The translations under genes and the position numbers were made by a program. Positions 6,867 to 13,549 of a stretch of 24,353 nucleotides of DNA are shown in pieces. Source of the DNA: a virus. The number at the start of each line of letters is the position of its first letter. The first letter of the stretch is position 1. The notes under the pieces are model-generated. The model was not told where the DNA came from. It made no database searches and was given only the letters and a program-made list of their open reading frames with translations. Location: IMG/VR virus record IMGVR_UViG_3300042298_000023, positions 1 through 24,353 of that record; one strand, written 5' to 3'.

Positions 6867-7805
6867 ATGGCTGAAATTGAAAAAACCACGTTTGAGTTTC
6901 CAGACGAAGTAGAAACAAAGAACCCCCGTGAAGGTGGGCGCGTTGTAACTCCGGAGCCTGAAGTTGAGATTATTGACGATACCCCAGAGGCAGATCGCAA
7001 CCGAAAACCCATGACTGAAGCGCCGGTAGACCCTACCGATGAAGAGCTTGAGGCGTATTCCGAGAGCGCCAAAAAGAGAATCAAGCACTTTACCAAGGGC
7101 TACCACGAAGAACGCAGAGCAAAAGAATCCGCCTTGCGGGAACGCGAAGAGGCCATTCACGCTGCGCAAACCATTGCGGAAGAGAACCGAAAACTAAAGG
7201 GTTCACTCAACCAAGGCCAGCAAGCTCTTCTTGAGCAAGCCAAGAAAGTGGTTGCCAATGAACTGGAAGAGGTTAAGCGGGAATACAAAACCGCTTACGA
7301 GAATGGCGACTCTGATGCGTTGGTAGCCGCGCAGGAGAAAATGACCACGGTAAAGATGAAGGCTGAAAGAGTAAATAATTTCAAACCAGCCCCTTTACAT
7401 GAAGATAAACCTGTGGTACAAACACCACAAGCTGCTCCCGCTGATCAAAAGGCTGTAGCATGGCAACGAGAAAATGACTGGTTTGGCTCAGATGATGAGA
7501 TGACCAGCTTCGCACTTGGCCTACATAATAAGTTGGTTAAAACCGGAGTTGACCCTCAATCAGATGAGTATTACGATAAGGTTAATGCTCGTGTGCGGCA
7601 AGTGTTTCCAGAGAAATTCGACTCTGAGGAAACCGCTGATGCTCCTACTCAGCGCACTAATAAACAGAATGTGGTTGCACCGGCCACGCGAAGCACTGCG
7701 CCCCGAAAAGTCGTTCTTACGCAAACACAAGTGAATATCGCCAAACGGCTTGGAGTTCCTTTGGAACTGTATGCTCGTAAGGTTGCTGAAGAAATGAGGA
7801 AATGA
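6867..7805 (+). CDS. Capsid scaffolding protein
   Basis: This 312-residue, highly charged protein lies two genes upstream of the probable decoration gene and three upstream of the major capsid gene. The N-terminus is acidic and Pro-rich, so probably disordered. Residues about 65-170 form long charged helices consistent with a coiled coil (for example RRAKESALREREEAIHAAQ). The C-terminus is a short basic helical region (LTQTQVNIAKRLGVPLELY). That layout, with a disordered N-terminus, coiled-coil middle and small basic capsid-binding end, is the usual one for phage scaffolds, which template the prohead and then leave. No protease motif is seen. The assignment rests on composition and location. 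Confidence 0.75.
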   Translation: MAEIEKTTFEFPDEVETKNPREGGRVVTPEPEVEIIDDTPEADRNRKPMTEAPVDPTDEELEAYSESAKKRIKHFTKGYHEERRAKESALREREEAIHAAQTIAEENRKLKGSLNQGQQALLEQAKKVVANELEEVKREYKTAYENGDSDALVAAQEKMTTVKMKAERVNNFKPAPLHEDKPVVQTPQAAPADQKAVAWQRENDWFGSDDEMTSFALGLHNKLVKTGVDPQSDEYYDKVNARVRQVFPEKFDSEETADAPTQRTNKQNVVAPATRSTAPRKVVLTQTQVNIAKRLGVPLELYARKVAEEMRK

Positions 7806-7807
7806 AA

Positions 7808-8254
7808 ATGACTGGACCCCGTACAACTCGTGATATTGAAGTTCGTTCAACGATGGAGCGCCCAAAACAATGGATGCCTCCGCAGCTTCTGCCTGATCCC
7901 AATCCGGAACCGGGCTATGCTTTTCGTTGGATTCGCACCAGTACACTCGGTAACGCTGATCCCATGAACGTTTCCTCAAAAATGCGTGAGGGTTGGGAAC
8001 CGGTAAAGGCTTCAGAGCATCCTGAGATTCAGCTAATGGGCGCTAAAACTAACGTTCCAGATAGCATTGAAATCGGCGGCTTGATCCTTTGCAAAACACC
8101 TATTGAGTTTGTGGAACAACGGGATGCTTTCTATCGTCAGCAATCCGAAGGCCAAATGAACTCAGTTGACAACAACTTCATGCGCGAGAACGATCCTCGT
8201 ATGCCTCTCTTTCGGGAACGGCAGACCAAAGTATCTTTCGGGCGCGGTACTTAA
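7808..8254 (+). CDS. Conserved head-region protein, unknown function
   Basis: About 148 residues. Two ATGs are possible: 7802 overlaps the scaffold stop but sits one base from AGGA, while 7808 lies seven bases from AGGA (7797-7800) and is preferred. The conserved-looking segment LPDPNPEPGYAFRWIRTS followed by NVSSKMREGWEPVKASEH suggests a compact domain. I recall this pattern from proteins located between scaffold and capsid in aquatic phages, but I know no tested function. Tight coupling to scaffold and capsid genes suggests a virion or assembly protein. Confidence 0.75.
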   Translation: MTGPRTTRDIEVRSTMERPKQWMPPQLLPDPNPEPGYAFRWIRTSTLGNADPMNVSSKMREGWEPVKASEHPEIQLMGAKTNVPDSIEIGGLILCKTPIEFVEQRDAFYRQQSEGQMNSVDNNFMRENDPRMPLFRERQTKVSFGRGT

Positions 8255-8255
8255 C

Positions 8256-8268
8256 TAAGGAGTCCTTA
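8256..8268 (+). promoter_or_regulatory. Ribosome-binding site inside a perfect palindrome
   Basis: TAAGGA and TCCTTA flank a single G just before the ATG at 8270. The Shine-Dalgarno sequence AAGGAG therefore lies within a self-complementary element. It could tune translation of the next gene, although with a one-base centre a local hairpin would lose its inner pairs. Confidence 0.3.
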
Positions 8269-8269
8269 A

Positions 8270-8893
8270 ATGGCATCAGTCGCTTCTCCCTACGGGCTTA
8301 AGCCTGTAAATGAGTTGGGTGGCCTACCGTATGCAGGTAGCACCCGCTCATTTTTGTTCGATCCCGCTGGCTATAACGCCAATGTCTACACTGGTAGCTT
8401 GGTTTATGTAAAGGCCACGGGCTATGTTGAAATCGTTAGTGCCACAGGTGCTGATGCAACTACCAACGGCTTTCCTATCGGCACCGCTAATACCGGCGCT
8501 GTAGGTGTGTTTGTCGGTTGTTCGTACACCAACACCCAAGGCCAAACGGTTTTCGCTCAATACTACCCTGCCAATGCCTTGAACGGCGTGGCTCTTGTGG
8601 TTGATGATGATCGCTGTGTGTTCCAAGTTCAATCTGCTGGCTCTGTCACGCAGGCTGCTCTAGGTGCAAACGTGTTCTTCTCCACTGGCGCAGTGTCTAC
8701 CGGTAGTACATCTACAGGCAACTCTACCGCTTCTGTTGTGGCTGGTGCCTCCGCTGTTACGACTACCGCCGCTTTCCGCGTCGTTGGTTTTGTGAACATG
8801 GTTGGTTTCTCAACGGTGGGTGACGCCTACACTGACATTCTGGTGAAGTTCAACCCCGGATACCACAGCTACAGCAATGCTGTTGGCCTGTAA
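8270..8893 (+). CDS. Probable head decoration or minor capsid protein
   Basis: This 207-residue protein lies immediately upstream of the major capsid gene. It starts MASVASPYGLKPVNELGGLPYAG and is rich in Gly, Ala, Thr, Ser and Val, with alternating patterns typical of beta-structure. It includes GVFVGCSYTNTQGQTVFAQY at about residues 78-98 and a DDDRCVFQVQ segment. A Ser/Thr/Gly-rich stretch at about 140-165 may be a loop. Abundant virion proteins in this position of related aquatic phages are often called decoration proteins; I infer the same here. No enzyme motif is visible. Confidence 0.7.
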   Translation: MASVASPYGLKPVNELGGLPYAGSTRSFLFDPAGYNANVYTGSLVYVKATGYVEIVSATGADATTNGFPIGTANTGAVGVFVGCSYTNTQGQTVFAQYYPANALNGVALVVDDDRCVFQVQSAGSVTQAALGANVFFSTGAVSTGSTSTGNSTASVVAGASAVTTTAAFRVVGFVNMVGFSTVGDAYTDILVKFNPGYHSYSNAVGL

Positions 8894-8904
8894 GGAGCTA
8901 AATC

Positions 8905-9822
8905 ATGGCAATTTCACGCGCACAACTACTGAAGGAACTCCTTCCCGGCCTTAACGCTTTGTTTGGCATGGAGTACGCTCGTTACGGCGAAGAGCATAAA
9001 GAAATTTATGAACAAGAGTCGTCTGAGCGTTCTTTTGAAGAAGAAACCAAATTGGCTGGCTTCAGTGCCGCTCCGGTGAAGAACGAGGGTTCTGCCATCG
9101 CGTATGACAACGCGCAAGAGGCATGGACCGCTCGTTACAACCACGAGACCATCGCTATGGGTTTCTCCATTACCGAAGAGGCAATGGAAGACAATCTGTA
9201 CGACAGTCTGTCTGGTCGTTATACCAAATCCCTCGCACGGGCTATGGCGTACACGAAGCAGATCAAAGCTGCAGCCATTCTAAACACCGGCTTTACCGGC
9301 TCTGGCAACCCCACCTATGGTGACGGCCAAGTTCTGTTCTCCACTGCTCACCCTCTGGTGAATGGTGGTACTAACAGCAACCGCCCAACCACTGGCGCTG
9401 ACCTGAACGAAACCTCCCTTGAAGCGGCTGTTATTCAGATCGCTGCTTGGACGGATGAGCGCGGTCTGCTGATTGCTGCAAAGCCCAAAAAGCTGATCGT
9501 TCCCCCTGCTCTGATGTTCGTTGCTACCCGTCTGTTGGAAACCAGCCTCCGTGTTGGCACTACCGACAACGATATCAACGCGCTGAAGAACAACGGTTCG
9601 ATCCCCGGTGGCTATACCGTCAACCACTTCTTGACCGACACAAACGCGTGGTTCCTGACCACTGACGTTCCAAACGGTCTGAAGCACTTTGTTCGTATGC
9701 CTCTGGCTACGTCAATGGACGGTGACTTCGACACGGGGAACCAGCGTTACAAAGCCCGTGAGCGTTACAGCTTCGGCGTTTCGGACCCGTTGGGCATCTT
9801 CGGATCACCCGGTTCGTCTTAA
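8905..9822 (+). CDS. Major capsid protein (HK97-fold, Mu gpT-like)
   Basis: This 305-residue protein builds the icosahedral shell. The start (MAISRAQLLKELLPGLNALFG) leads into YEQESSERSFEEETKLAGFS (35-54), EGSAIAYDNAQEAWTARY (61-78) and GFSITEEAMEDN (86-97). This succession resembles the Mu gpT-like major head proteins, a branch of the HK97 fold. Gene order (scaffold, decoration, this gene) and the strong terminator directly downstream agree. The start has a good AAGGAG site. The short N-terminus without a long delta domain matches use of a separate scaffold. Confidence 0.87.
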   Translation: MAISRAQLLKELLPGLNALFGMEYARYGEEHKEIYEQESSERSFEEETKLAGFSAAPVKNEGSAIAYDNAQEAWTARYNHETIAMGFSITEEAMEDNLYDSLSGRYTKSLARAMAYTKQIKAAAILNTGFTGSGNPTYGDGQVLFSTAHPLVNGGTNSNRPTTGADLNETSLEAAVIQIAAWTDERGLLIAAKPKKLIVPPALMFVATRLLETSLRVGTTDNDINALKNNGSIPGGYTVNHFLTDTNAWFLTTDVPNGLKHFVRMPLATSMDGDFDTGNQRYKARERYSFGVSDPLGIFGSPGSS

Positions 9823-9841
9823 AAACGACTGGTTTTGTTCT

Positions 9842-9868
9842 AAAAAGGCTCCTTCGGGGGCCTTTTTT
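9842..9868 (+). terminator. Strong intrinsic terminator after the capsid gene
   Basis: The stem GGCTCC/GGGGCC (one U-G pair) closes on a TTCG tetraloop, is extended by an A-run pairing with a T-run, and ends in TTTTTT. It begins about 20 bases past the capsid stop. This would end or attenuate the head transcript and insulate it from the HNH gene. Confidence 0.9.
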
Positions 9869-9875
9869 ACGCCCC

Positions 9876-9905
9876 TTGCCCACGACCACACTTCTATGGT
9901 ACATT
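9876..9905 (+). promoter_or_regulatory. Possible promoter for the HNH endonuclease gene
   Basis: TTGCCC, an 18-bp spacer and an extended -10 TGGTACATT lie just after the capsid terminator and about 27 bases before the HNH start. The -10 TACATT is the same hexamer as in the leftward promoter. The location between a terminator and an isolated gene supports it; the -35 is weak. Confidence 0.4.
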
Positions 9906-9918
9906 ACCGGTGTCAAAC
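9904..9918 (+). repeat. Short direct repeat flanking the HNH gene, upstream copy
   Basis: TTACCGGTGTCAAAC matches TTTCCGGTGTATCAAAC at 10574-10590, apart from one substitution and a two-base gap. The pair brackets the HNH gene and could be a trace of insertion or a duplicated leader element. Confidence 0.4.
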
Positions 9919-9931
9919 CACAGGAGCGCAA

Positions 9932-10552
9932 ATGGACATACAAAACCTACCCAAAACCCGTGCCAAAGCAATGGCGGCAAAGGCAACGCACTACTTCACC
10001 GGGGAGCCTTGCAAGCACGGTCATGTTGCCCCCCGCAAGACCAAAGGAGCGTGCGTAGATTGCATAAAGGCGGAGTGGCAAAAAGCAAACGAAACTCGTG
10101 CGGATTACTTCAAGGCCTACAACAAATCGGAAGCTGGGCAAGAAGCTAAAAATCGGTATTACGCAGCCAACAAGGAGGCTGTAGTTGCCAAAGCTAGAGC
10201 TACACCCAATGGGCTAAAGAACAAATACCGGCAGGCATGGAAGGACGCCAATGGCCTTGCTATTAATGCAGACAATAAAGCGCGTCGCCGTAAGCACCGC
10301 GAAGCTACACCCGCATGGCTAACTAGAAAGCAGAAGACAGAAATCCGTGCTATCTATCAGGCGGCAATGCTATCAACACAGATTACCGGACAGCGCTATG
10401 TAGTAGATCACATCTACCCCCTACGGTCCGAAGTTGTGTGCGGCCTGCACGTACCGTGGAACCTTCGCATCCTGACGCAAGAGGACAACCTACGCAAATC
10501 AAATACTTTGCCAGATGACTCTGAAGCCATTGCATTCCCGCCAAAGAAGTGA
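9932..10552 (+). CDS. HNH endonuclease, free-standing homing type
   Basis: This 206-residue protein starts at ATG 9932 after AGGAG; the longer open frame from 9689 overlaps the capsid gene and was rejected. An N-terminal zinc-knuckle-like module spans residues 21-44 (YFTGEPCKHGH and CVDC). A basic, helical linker follows. The HNH site is VVDHIYPLR (Asp159, His160) with LHVPWNLRIL (His173, Asn177) and EDNLRKSN (186-191). HNH enzymes nick or cut DNA, and free-standing phage copies commonly spread as homing endonucleases. It interrupts the virion operon between the capsid gene and the next structural gene, behind a terminator and with its own promoter-like sequence. This is an insertion-like arrangement. 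Confidence 0.9.
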   Translation: MDIQNLPKTRAKAMAAKATHYFTGEPCKHGHVAPRKTKGACVDCIKAEWQKANETRADYFKAYNKSEAGQEAKNRYYAANKEAVVAKARATPNGLKNKYRQAWKDANGLAINADNKARRRKHREATPAWLTRKQKTEIRAIYQAAMLSTQITGQRYVVDHIYPLRSEVVCGLHVPWNLRILTQEDNLRKSNTLPDDSEAIAFPPKK

Positions 10553-10573
10553 TATATTGCATTCACTCCGGGC

Positions 10574-10590
10574 TTTCCGGTGTATCAAAC
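10574..10590 (+). repeat. Short direct repeat flanking the HNH gene, downstream copy
   Basis: TTTCCGGTGTATCAAAC corresponds to the copy at 9904-9918. It overlaps the left arm of the inverted repeat at 10579-10625. Confidence 0.4.
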
Positions 10591-10625
10591 AGTCCCGGCT
10601 GACTTACATGCAAGATTGATACACC
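10579..10625 (+). repeat. 10-bp inverted repeat upstream of a virion gene
   Basis: GGTGTATCAA at 10579-10588 and TTGATACACC at 10616-10625 are perfect reverse complements around a 27-base loop. The loop contains a smaller AGTC/GACT hairpin. There is no T-run, so it is not an intrinsic terminator. It could be a 5' leader structure or a protein-binding site for the gene starting at 10647. Confidence 0.5.
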
Positions 10626-10646
10626 TTAACGCATGAAGGAATTATC

Positions 10647-11150
10647 ATGGGATTCGCAACTCACCTTGGCCCTTGGCTGCTTGGCACGGTCAAAAACACC
10701 ACTGGCACCACTGCTGGCACGATCCGCAACATGGGCGCTACTATCGTTGCCCAGACCTACACAGCCCCCGCTTCTGTCATTCTGGCAAGCCCTGCGGCGC
10801 AACTGATGTTCGTGCTTCCTGCTGGCGCTAAGATTCTTCGTTTTGGCCTTGAAGTCAATGTCGCCCTGACTGGCGCGACTAACTGCGGCGTTACCATTGG
10901 TAGCAGCGGCACTGCCAACTTGTACATGGCTACGGTCAACACCGGCACTTCAGCAGTTCAGACTTCTCCAGCCACAATTGCTGCGGCTACTTCAGGTGTT
11001 TATGACAGCATTGGCACAACTGATGTGCTCGTCTACGGTACGTTTACCGCAGCTACTGCTGACGCTACTGCCGGTACGGTTACTGTCACTGTTGAGTACA
11101 TCGTCCGTGACACTGATGGTTCTGCTAATCCGTCTAGCACACAGGCTTAA
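10647..11150 (+). CDS. Beta-rich virion protein, unknown role
   Basis: This 167-residue protein is rich in Ala, Thr, Gly and Val with few charges, typical of phage structural proteins. It starts MGFATHLGPWLLGTVKNTTG and contains RNMGATIVAQTY near residue 27. A GAAGGA ribosome-binding site supports the start. It is the first gene after the HNH insertion and is followed by a short terminator-like hairpin, so it may be expressed as a separate, abundant unit. A head or tail surface protein is likely, but no family is recognised with certainty. Confidence 0.7.
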   Translation: MGFATHLGPWLLGTVKNTTGTTAGTIRNMGATIVAQTYTAPASVILASPAAQLMFVLPAGAKILRFGLEVNVALTGATNCGVTIGSSGTANLYMATVNTGTSAVQTSPATIAAATSGVYDSIGTTDVLVYGTFTAATADATAGTVTVTVEYIVRDTDGSANPSSTQA

Positions 11151-11157
11151 TTAATCT

Positions 11158-11179
11158 CAGGGGCTTCGGCCCCTGTTCT
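11158..11179 (+). terminator. C(UUCG)G hairpin, weak terminator
   Basis: CAGGGGC and GCCCCTG make a 7-bp stem around a TTCG tetraloop, followed only by TTCT. The short T-tract suggests partial termination or transcript stabilisation between two virion genes. Confidence 0.65.
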
Positions 11180-11193
11180 GAAGGAGATTGATT

Positions 11194-11700
11194 ATGGGTA
11201 TGCAAACAGACGTTAAATCGGGGCACCTTAACAACTCGGGTTTTGTTGTTCTAGGAAGAAATAGGCTCAAAGCTGTTTCTATGGTTGGCACAGCCACGGC
11301 TGGAACACTGGACATCTTTGACACCATCACAGCACCCGTTTCTGCGACATACGAGAGGGCAGCCGCTCTTATCACTGTTACCAAGAGTTCACACGGACTA
11401 GCTACCGGAGATGTAGTTGGCCTTGCGTTTGCAACAGCAAGCGGGTCATCTGGTACAAACGGAAACTACTCAATCACACGCACAGGCGCAAACACTTTTA
11501 CGGTTACAGACATTAACTCTGGAACTGTTGTTGCTGGAACAGTGGCGGCATACGCATCACTGTGGGTTGCCAGCTACGACACCGGTGCGTCTGACTTGTT
11601 TGGTAATTTTGCGTTGATTCCCGGTGAAGGTATTCTGGTAAGAAACGGTATCTACTTGAGCATGAGTAACTTACTTTCTGCAAACATTTACTATGGCTAA
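11194..11700 (+). CDS. Virion protein with an inserted beta-module
   Basis: This 168-residue protein uses ATG at 11194, seven bases after GGAG; an in-frame TTG lies two codons upstream. Residues about 1-50 (including NNSGFVVLGRNRLKAVSM) and 125-168 look like one structural domain. Residues about 55-120 carry a phage beta-module with the pattern SSHGLATGDVVGL, NGNYSITRTG and NTFTVTDINSG. Such modules occur in many tail and surface proteins. The stop overlaps the next start (ATGGCTAA). It is probably a head- or tail-surface protein; the exact role is unknown. Confidence 0.7.
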   Translation: MGMQTDVKSGHLNNSGFVVLGRNRLKAVSMVGTATAGTLDIFDTITAPVSATYERAAALITVTKSSHGLATGDVVGLAFATASGSSGTNGNYSITRTGANTFTVTDINSGTVVAGTVAAYASLWVASYDTGASDLFGNFALIPGEGILVRNGIYLSMSNLLSANIYYG

Positions 11701-11950
11701 GAAGAAAGGCCCGGTTCTCTCTGTTGGTCGGGGAGAAAAGCTCCCGGTCTCTCAGGGCGCGGGTCTGACTGCCAAGGGCAGGGCCAAGTACAACGCAGCA
11801 ACGGGCAGCAACCTGAAGGCTCCACAGCCCCAAGGTGGCAAGCGCAAGGACTCGTTCTGCGCCCGGATGTCAGGTATGCCGGGGCCAATGAAAGACGAGA
11901 AAGGCAAGCCTACACGCAAAGCTGCTGCTCTTGCTAGATGGAAATGCTGA
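11693..11950 (+). CDS. Small Lys/Gly-rich conserved protein with C-terminal Cys
   Basis: This 85-residue, strongly basic protein contains the segment GLTAKGRAKYNAATGSNLKA followed by GGKRKDSFCARMSGMPGPMK and an ALARWKC end. I recall this pattern as a conserved phage family of unknown function (possibly annotated as DUF6321). It overlaps the preceding virion gene by eight bases. It is the first of a series of tiny basic proteins up to 14063 and, like three of its neighbours, ends in Cys. Nucleic-acid binding or virion association would fit the charge; neither is shown. Confidence 0.75.
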   Translation: MAKKKGPVLSVGRGEKLPVSQGAGLTAKGRAKYNAATGSNLKAPQPQGGKRKDSFCARMSGMPGPMKDEKGKPTRKAAALARWKC

Positions 11951-11951
11951 T

Positions 11952-12191
11952 ATGGATGATGCAATACAGACGGCCCGAGAACTAGCCACTCATGCTTCGG
12001 ATATTGCACACTTGCAATCCGATATGGACAAAATGGCTGCGGACATGGAAGAGATTAAAAAGACTCTTGCAAGCATCCACACTACGCTCTCTGAAGCCAA
12101 AGGCGGCTGGAAGGTGCTGATGTTGGCCGGTGGTGCAAGCGCCGCTGCGGGTGCGGGGCTTATGCAAATACTCCACTGGTGGAGCAAGTAA
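11952..12191 (+). CDS. XhlA-like membrane protein, possible holin accessory
   Basis: This 79-residue protein begins MDDAIQTARE. Residues about 8-50 form a heptad-patterned amphipathic coiled coil. Residues about 53-74 (WKVLMLAGGASAAAGAGLMQIL) form one membrane span, and the end is HWWSK. This coiled coil plus a single C-terminal span is the layout of the XhlA family, small membrane proteins associated with holins. The start is ATG 11952, one base past the preceding stop; an in-frame TTG at 11931 was rejected. It is about 9 kb from the holin/endolysin pair, so it may instead be a membrane or tail-tip factor. Confidence 0.6.
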   Translation: MDDAIQTARELATHASDIAHLQSDMDKMAADMEEIKKTLASIHTTLSEAKGGWKVLMLAGGASAAAGAGLMQILHWWSK

Positions 12192-12565
12192 TGCCATCCA
12201 GCAGTAAGAAACAACACAATTTCATGGCTGCGATTGCCAATTCGCCATCGTTCGCTAAGAAAGTAGGAGTCCCACAGTCCGTGGGTAAAGACTTTAACGA
12301 GGCCGACAAAGGCCGCAAATTTTCAAAAGGTGGCGATATGAAAGAGTCAAAAGCAATGGTAGCCAAAGAGATGAACTTCATGAAAAAGAAGGGCGCTCCT
12401 AAATCCATGATCAAACATGAGATGGCTGAAGCAGGTATGAAAAAAAGCGGCGCGGCTAAGAAGATGATGGGCGGCGGCATGGCCTACGCTAAAGGCGGCG
12501 GCATTGAGTCCAAGGGTAAAACCAAGGGCAAGATGATCAAGATGTTGGGTGGCGGTAAGTGCTAA
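12191..12565 (+). CDS. Small basic tagged protein (GGGIESKGKTKG tail)
   Basis: This 124-residue Lys/Met/Gly-rich protein starts at ATG 12191 in a TAATG overlap, with GGAG six bases upstream. The N-terminal part (SSSKKQHNFMAAIANSPSF, then VGVPQSVGKDFNEADKGRKF) resembles a conserved phage/bacterial family of unknown function, possibly DUF3008-like. The centre is a Lys-rich helical stretch. The C-terminus AYAKGGGIESKGKTKGKM, ending GGGKC, carries the tag shared with the next two proteins. A second GG element (KFSKGGD) lies mid-protein. No catalytic motif is seen. Confidence 0.75.
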   Translation: MPSSSKKQHNFMAAIANSPSFAKKVGVPQSVGKDFNEADKGRKFSKGGDMKESKAMVAKEMNFMKKKGAPKSMIKHEMAEAGMKKSGAAKKMMGGGMAYAKGGGIESKGKTKGKMIKMLGGGKC

Positions 12566-12756
12566 TGGCTACCGCACCTAAAAAACCCAAAGTTGACCAG
12601 TCTAAAGAGACTAAGGTTTACACCGCTGATATGGGCCAACCACCAATGGACCCTGAAGTAGCGCCACCTACACCAAAACCCACTAAGGCAGTTAAGTCAT
12701 ACGTCCGTGGCGGTGGTATTGAGCAACGGGGTAAAACTCGCGGCAAAATTTGTTAA
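12565..12756 (+). CDS. Very small tagged protein (RGGGIEQRGKTRG tail)
   Basis: This 63-residue protein starts at ATG 12565, overlapping the previous stop by one base (TAATG). The body is Pro/Lys/Thr-rich and probably disordered, with no fold-like core. It ends SYVRGGGIEQRGKTRGKIC. Its last 16 residues closely match those of the following protein, although the bodies are unrelated; the protein is little more than a linker plus tag. Initiation appears coupled to the upstream gene because no strong ribosome-binding site is visible. Confidence 0.7.
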   Translation: MATAPKKPKVDQSKETKVYTADMGQPPMDPEVAPPTPKPTKAVKSYVRGGGIEQRGKTRGKIC

Positions 12757-12765
12757 GGAATGGTT

Positions 12766-13374
12766 ATGAAAAAACGTAAATTTGCAGACGGTGGCGAAAC
12801 TGAAGACCTCGTTGCTCCAGAGAGTCGAGAGGCAATACTTAGTCGCGTAACATCTAGGCTCCCAAAAACATTGGACGAGCCGTATACGCCTGAACCAGAA
12901 GAGCCATCTCGGACGTTTGCAAAGCCCGATAGGTTTTCAAAACCGGATAATTTTAAAGCGGCGTTTGCAGAAGCTAGGGCTGCTGGTGATAAAAATTTTG
13001 AATGGAATGGCACAAAGTATTCAACAGCTTTGGCTGGTAAATCGACGCCATCTGCAACTGAAAAAGCCTTCTCCACTGAGGGGCGTGGAAAAAATGTTGT
13101 AGCAAAACCAAAATATCAATCTTTGCAAGATCGTAATTCTGCTTACGCAGCTAAGTTAGCTACATCAGGTAAAGGTATGTACGGAACAAGTAAGTCCGTA
13201 AAAGAACCTCGTAGCAAAGAACCTCGTAGCGTCATGCAAATTTCCAGTTCTGATATGAAAGGTCCATATAAAGGTATGGGCACCGATTACAAACCAAAAA
13301 TGCGCGGCGACGAATCCTTTGCTCGTGGCGGCGGCATTGAGCAGCGCGGGAAAACCCGTGGACGGATGTGCTGA
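12766..13374 (+). CDS. Tagged protein with N- and C-terminal GG motifs
   Basis: This 202-residue protein starts at ATG 12766, six bases after AAGGA; the ATG at 12760 is too close. It begins KKRKFADGGETEDL, contains FKAAFAEARAAGDKNFEWNG near residues 64-83, has a low-complexity basic C-terminal half, and ends SFARGGGIEQRGKTRGRMC. Codons of the shared tag differ silently from those of the upstream gene, so the peptide is conserved rather than the DNA. Base composition looks more AT-rich than its neighbours. A segment of the form FxxAFxxARxxGxxxFxWxGxxY is one I associate with other phage proteins of unknown role. Confidence 0.7.
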   Translation: MKKRKFADGGETEDLVAPESREAILSRVTSRLPKTLDEPYTPEPEEPSRTFAKPDRFSKPDNFKAAFAEARAAGDKNFEWNGTKYSTALAGKSTPSATEKAFSTEGRGKNVVAKPKYQSLQDRNSAYAAKLATSGKGMYGTSKSVKEPRSKEPRSVMQISSSDMKGPYKGMGTDYKPKMRGDESFARGGGIEQRGKTRGRMC

Positions 13375-13375
13375 C

Positions 13376-13549
13376 ATGGCAACCGCAGGGCCAAAGCAAG
13401 TAGCTCAGTCTTTAAAAAAGGCTGGGTTTTACGGCGCAAGTAAACCTAAACGGCTGGGTATTATCAACAAGGTCACAACCAAGCCTCAGCGGATAGAGAT
13501 GGTTGATAAGCTGTTTTTAGCCAAAAAACCCAAAGGCGGTGCCAAATGA
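13376..13549 (+). CDS. Very small basic protein, unknown function
   Basis: This 57-residue, strongly basic protein starts at ATG 13376, one base after the preceding stop, and overlaps the next gene by four bases (ATGA). It contains SLKKAGFYGASKPKRLGIIN and ends KPKGGAK. It lacks the GGGIE tag of its neighbours but shares their charge and size. Tight packing on both sides supports a real gene. No function can be assigned. Confidence 0.65.
   Translation: MATAGPKQVAQSLKKAGFYGASKPKRLGIINKVTTKPQRIEMVDKLFLAKKPKGGAK

Noticed and set aside
9689-9931. Extended N-terminus for the HNH gene
   Set aside because: It would overlap the capsid gene and run through the terminator; ATG 9932 has AGGAG and a conserved N-terminus.
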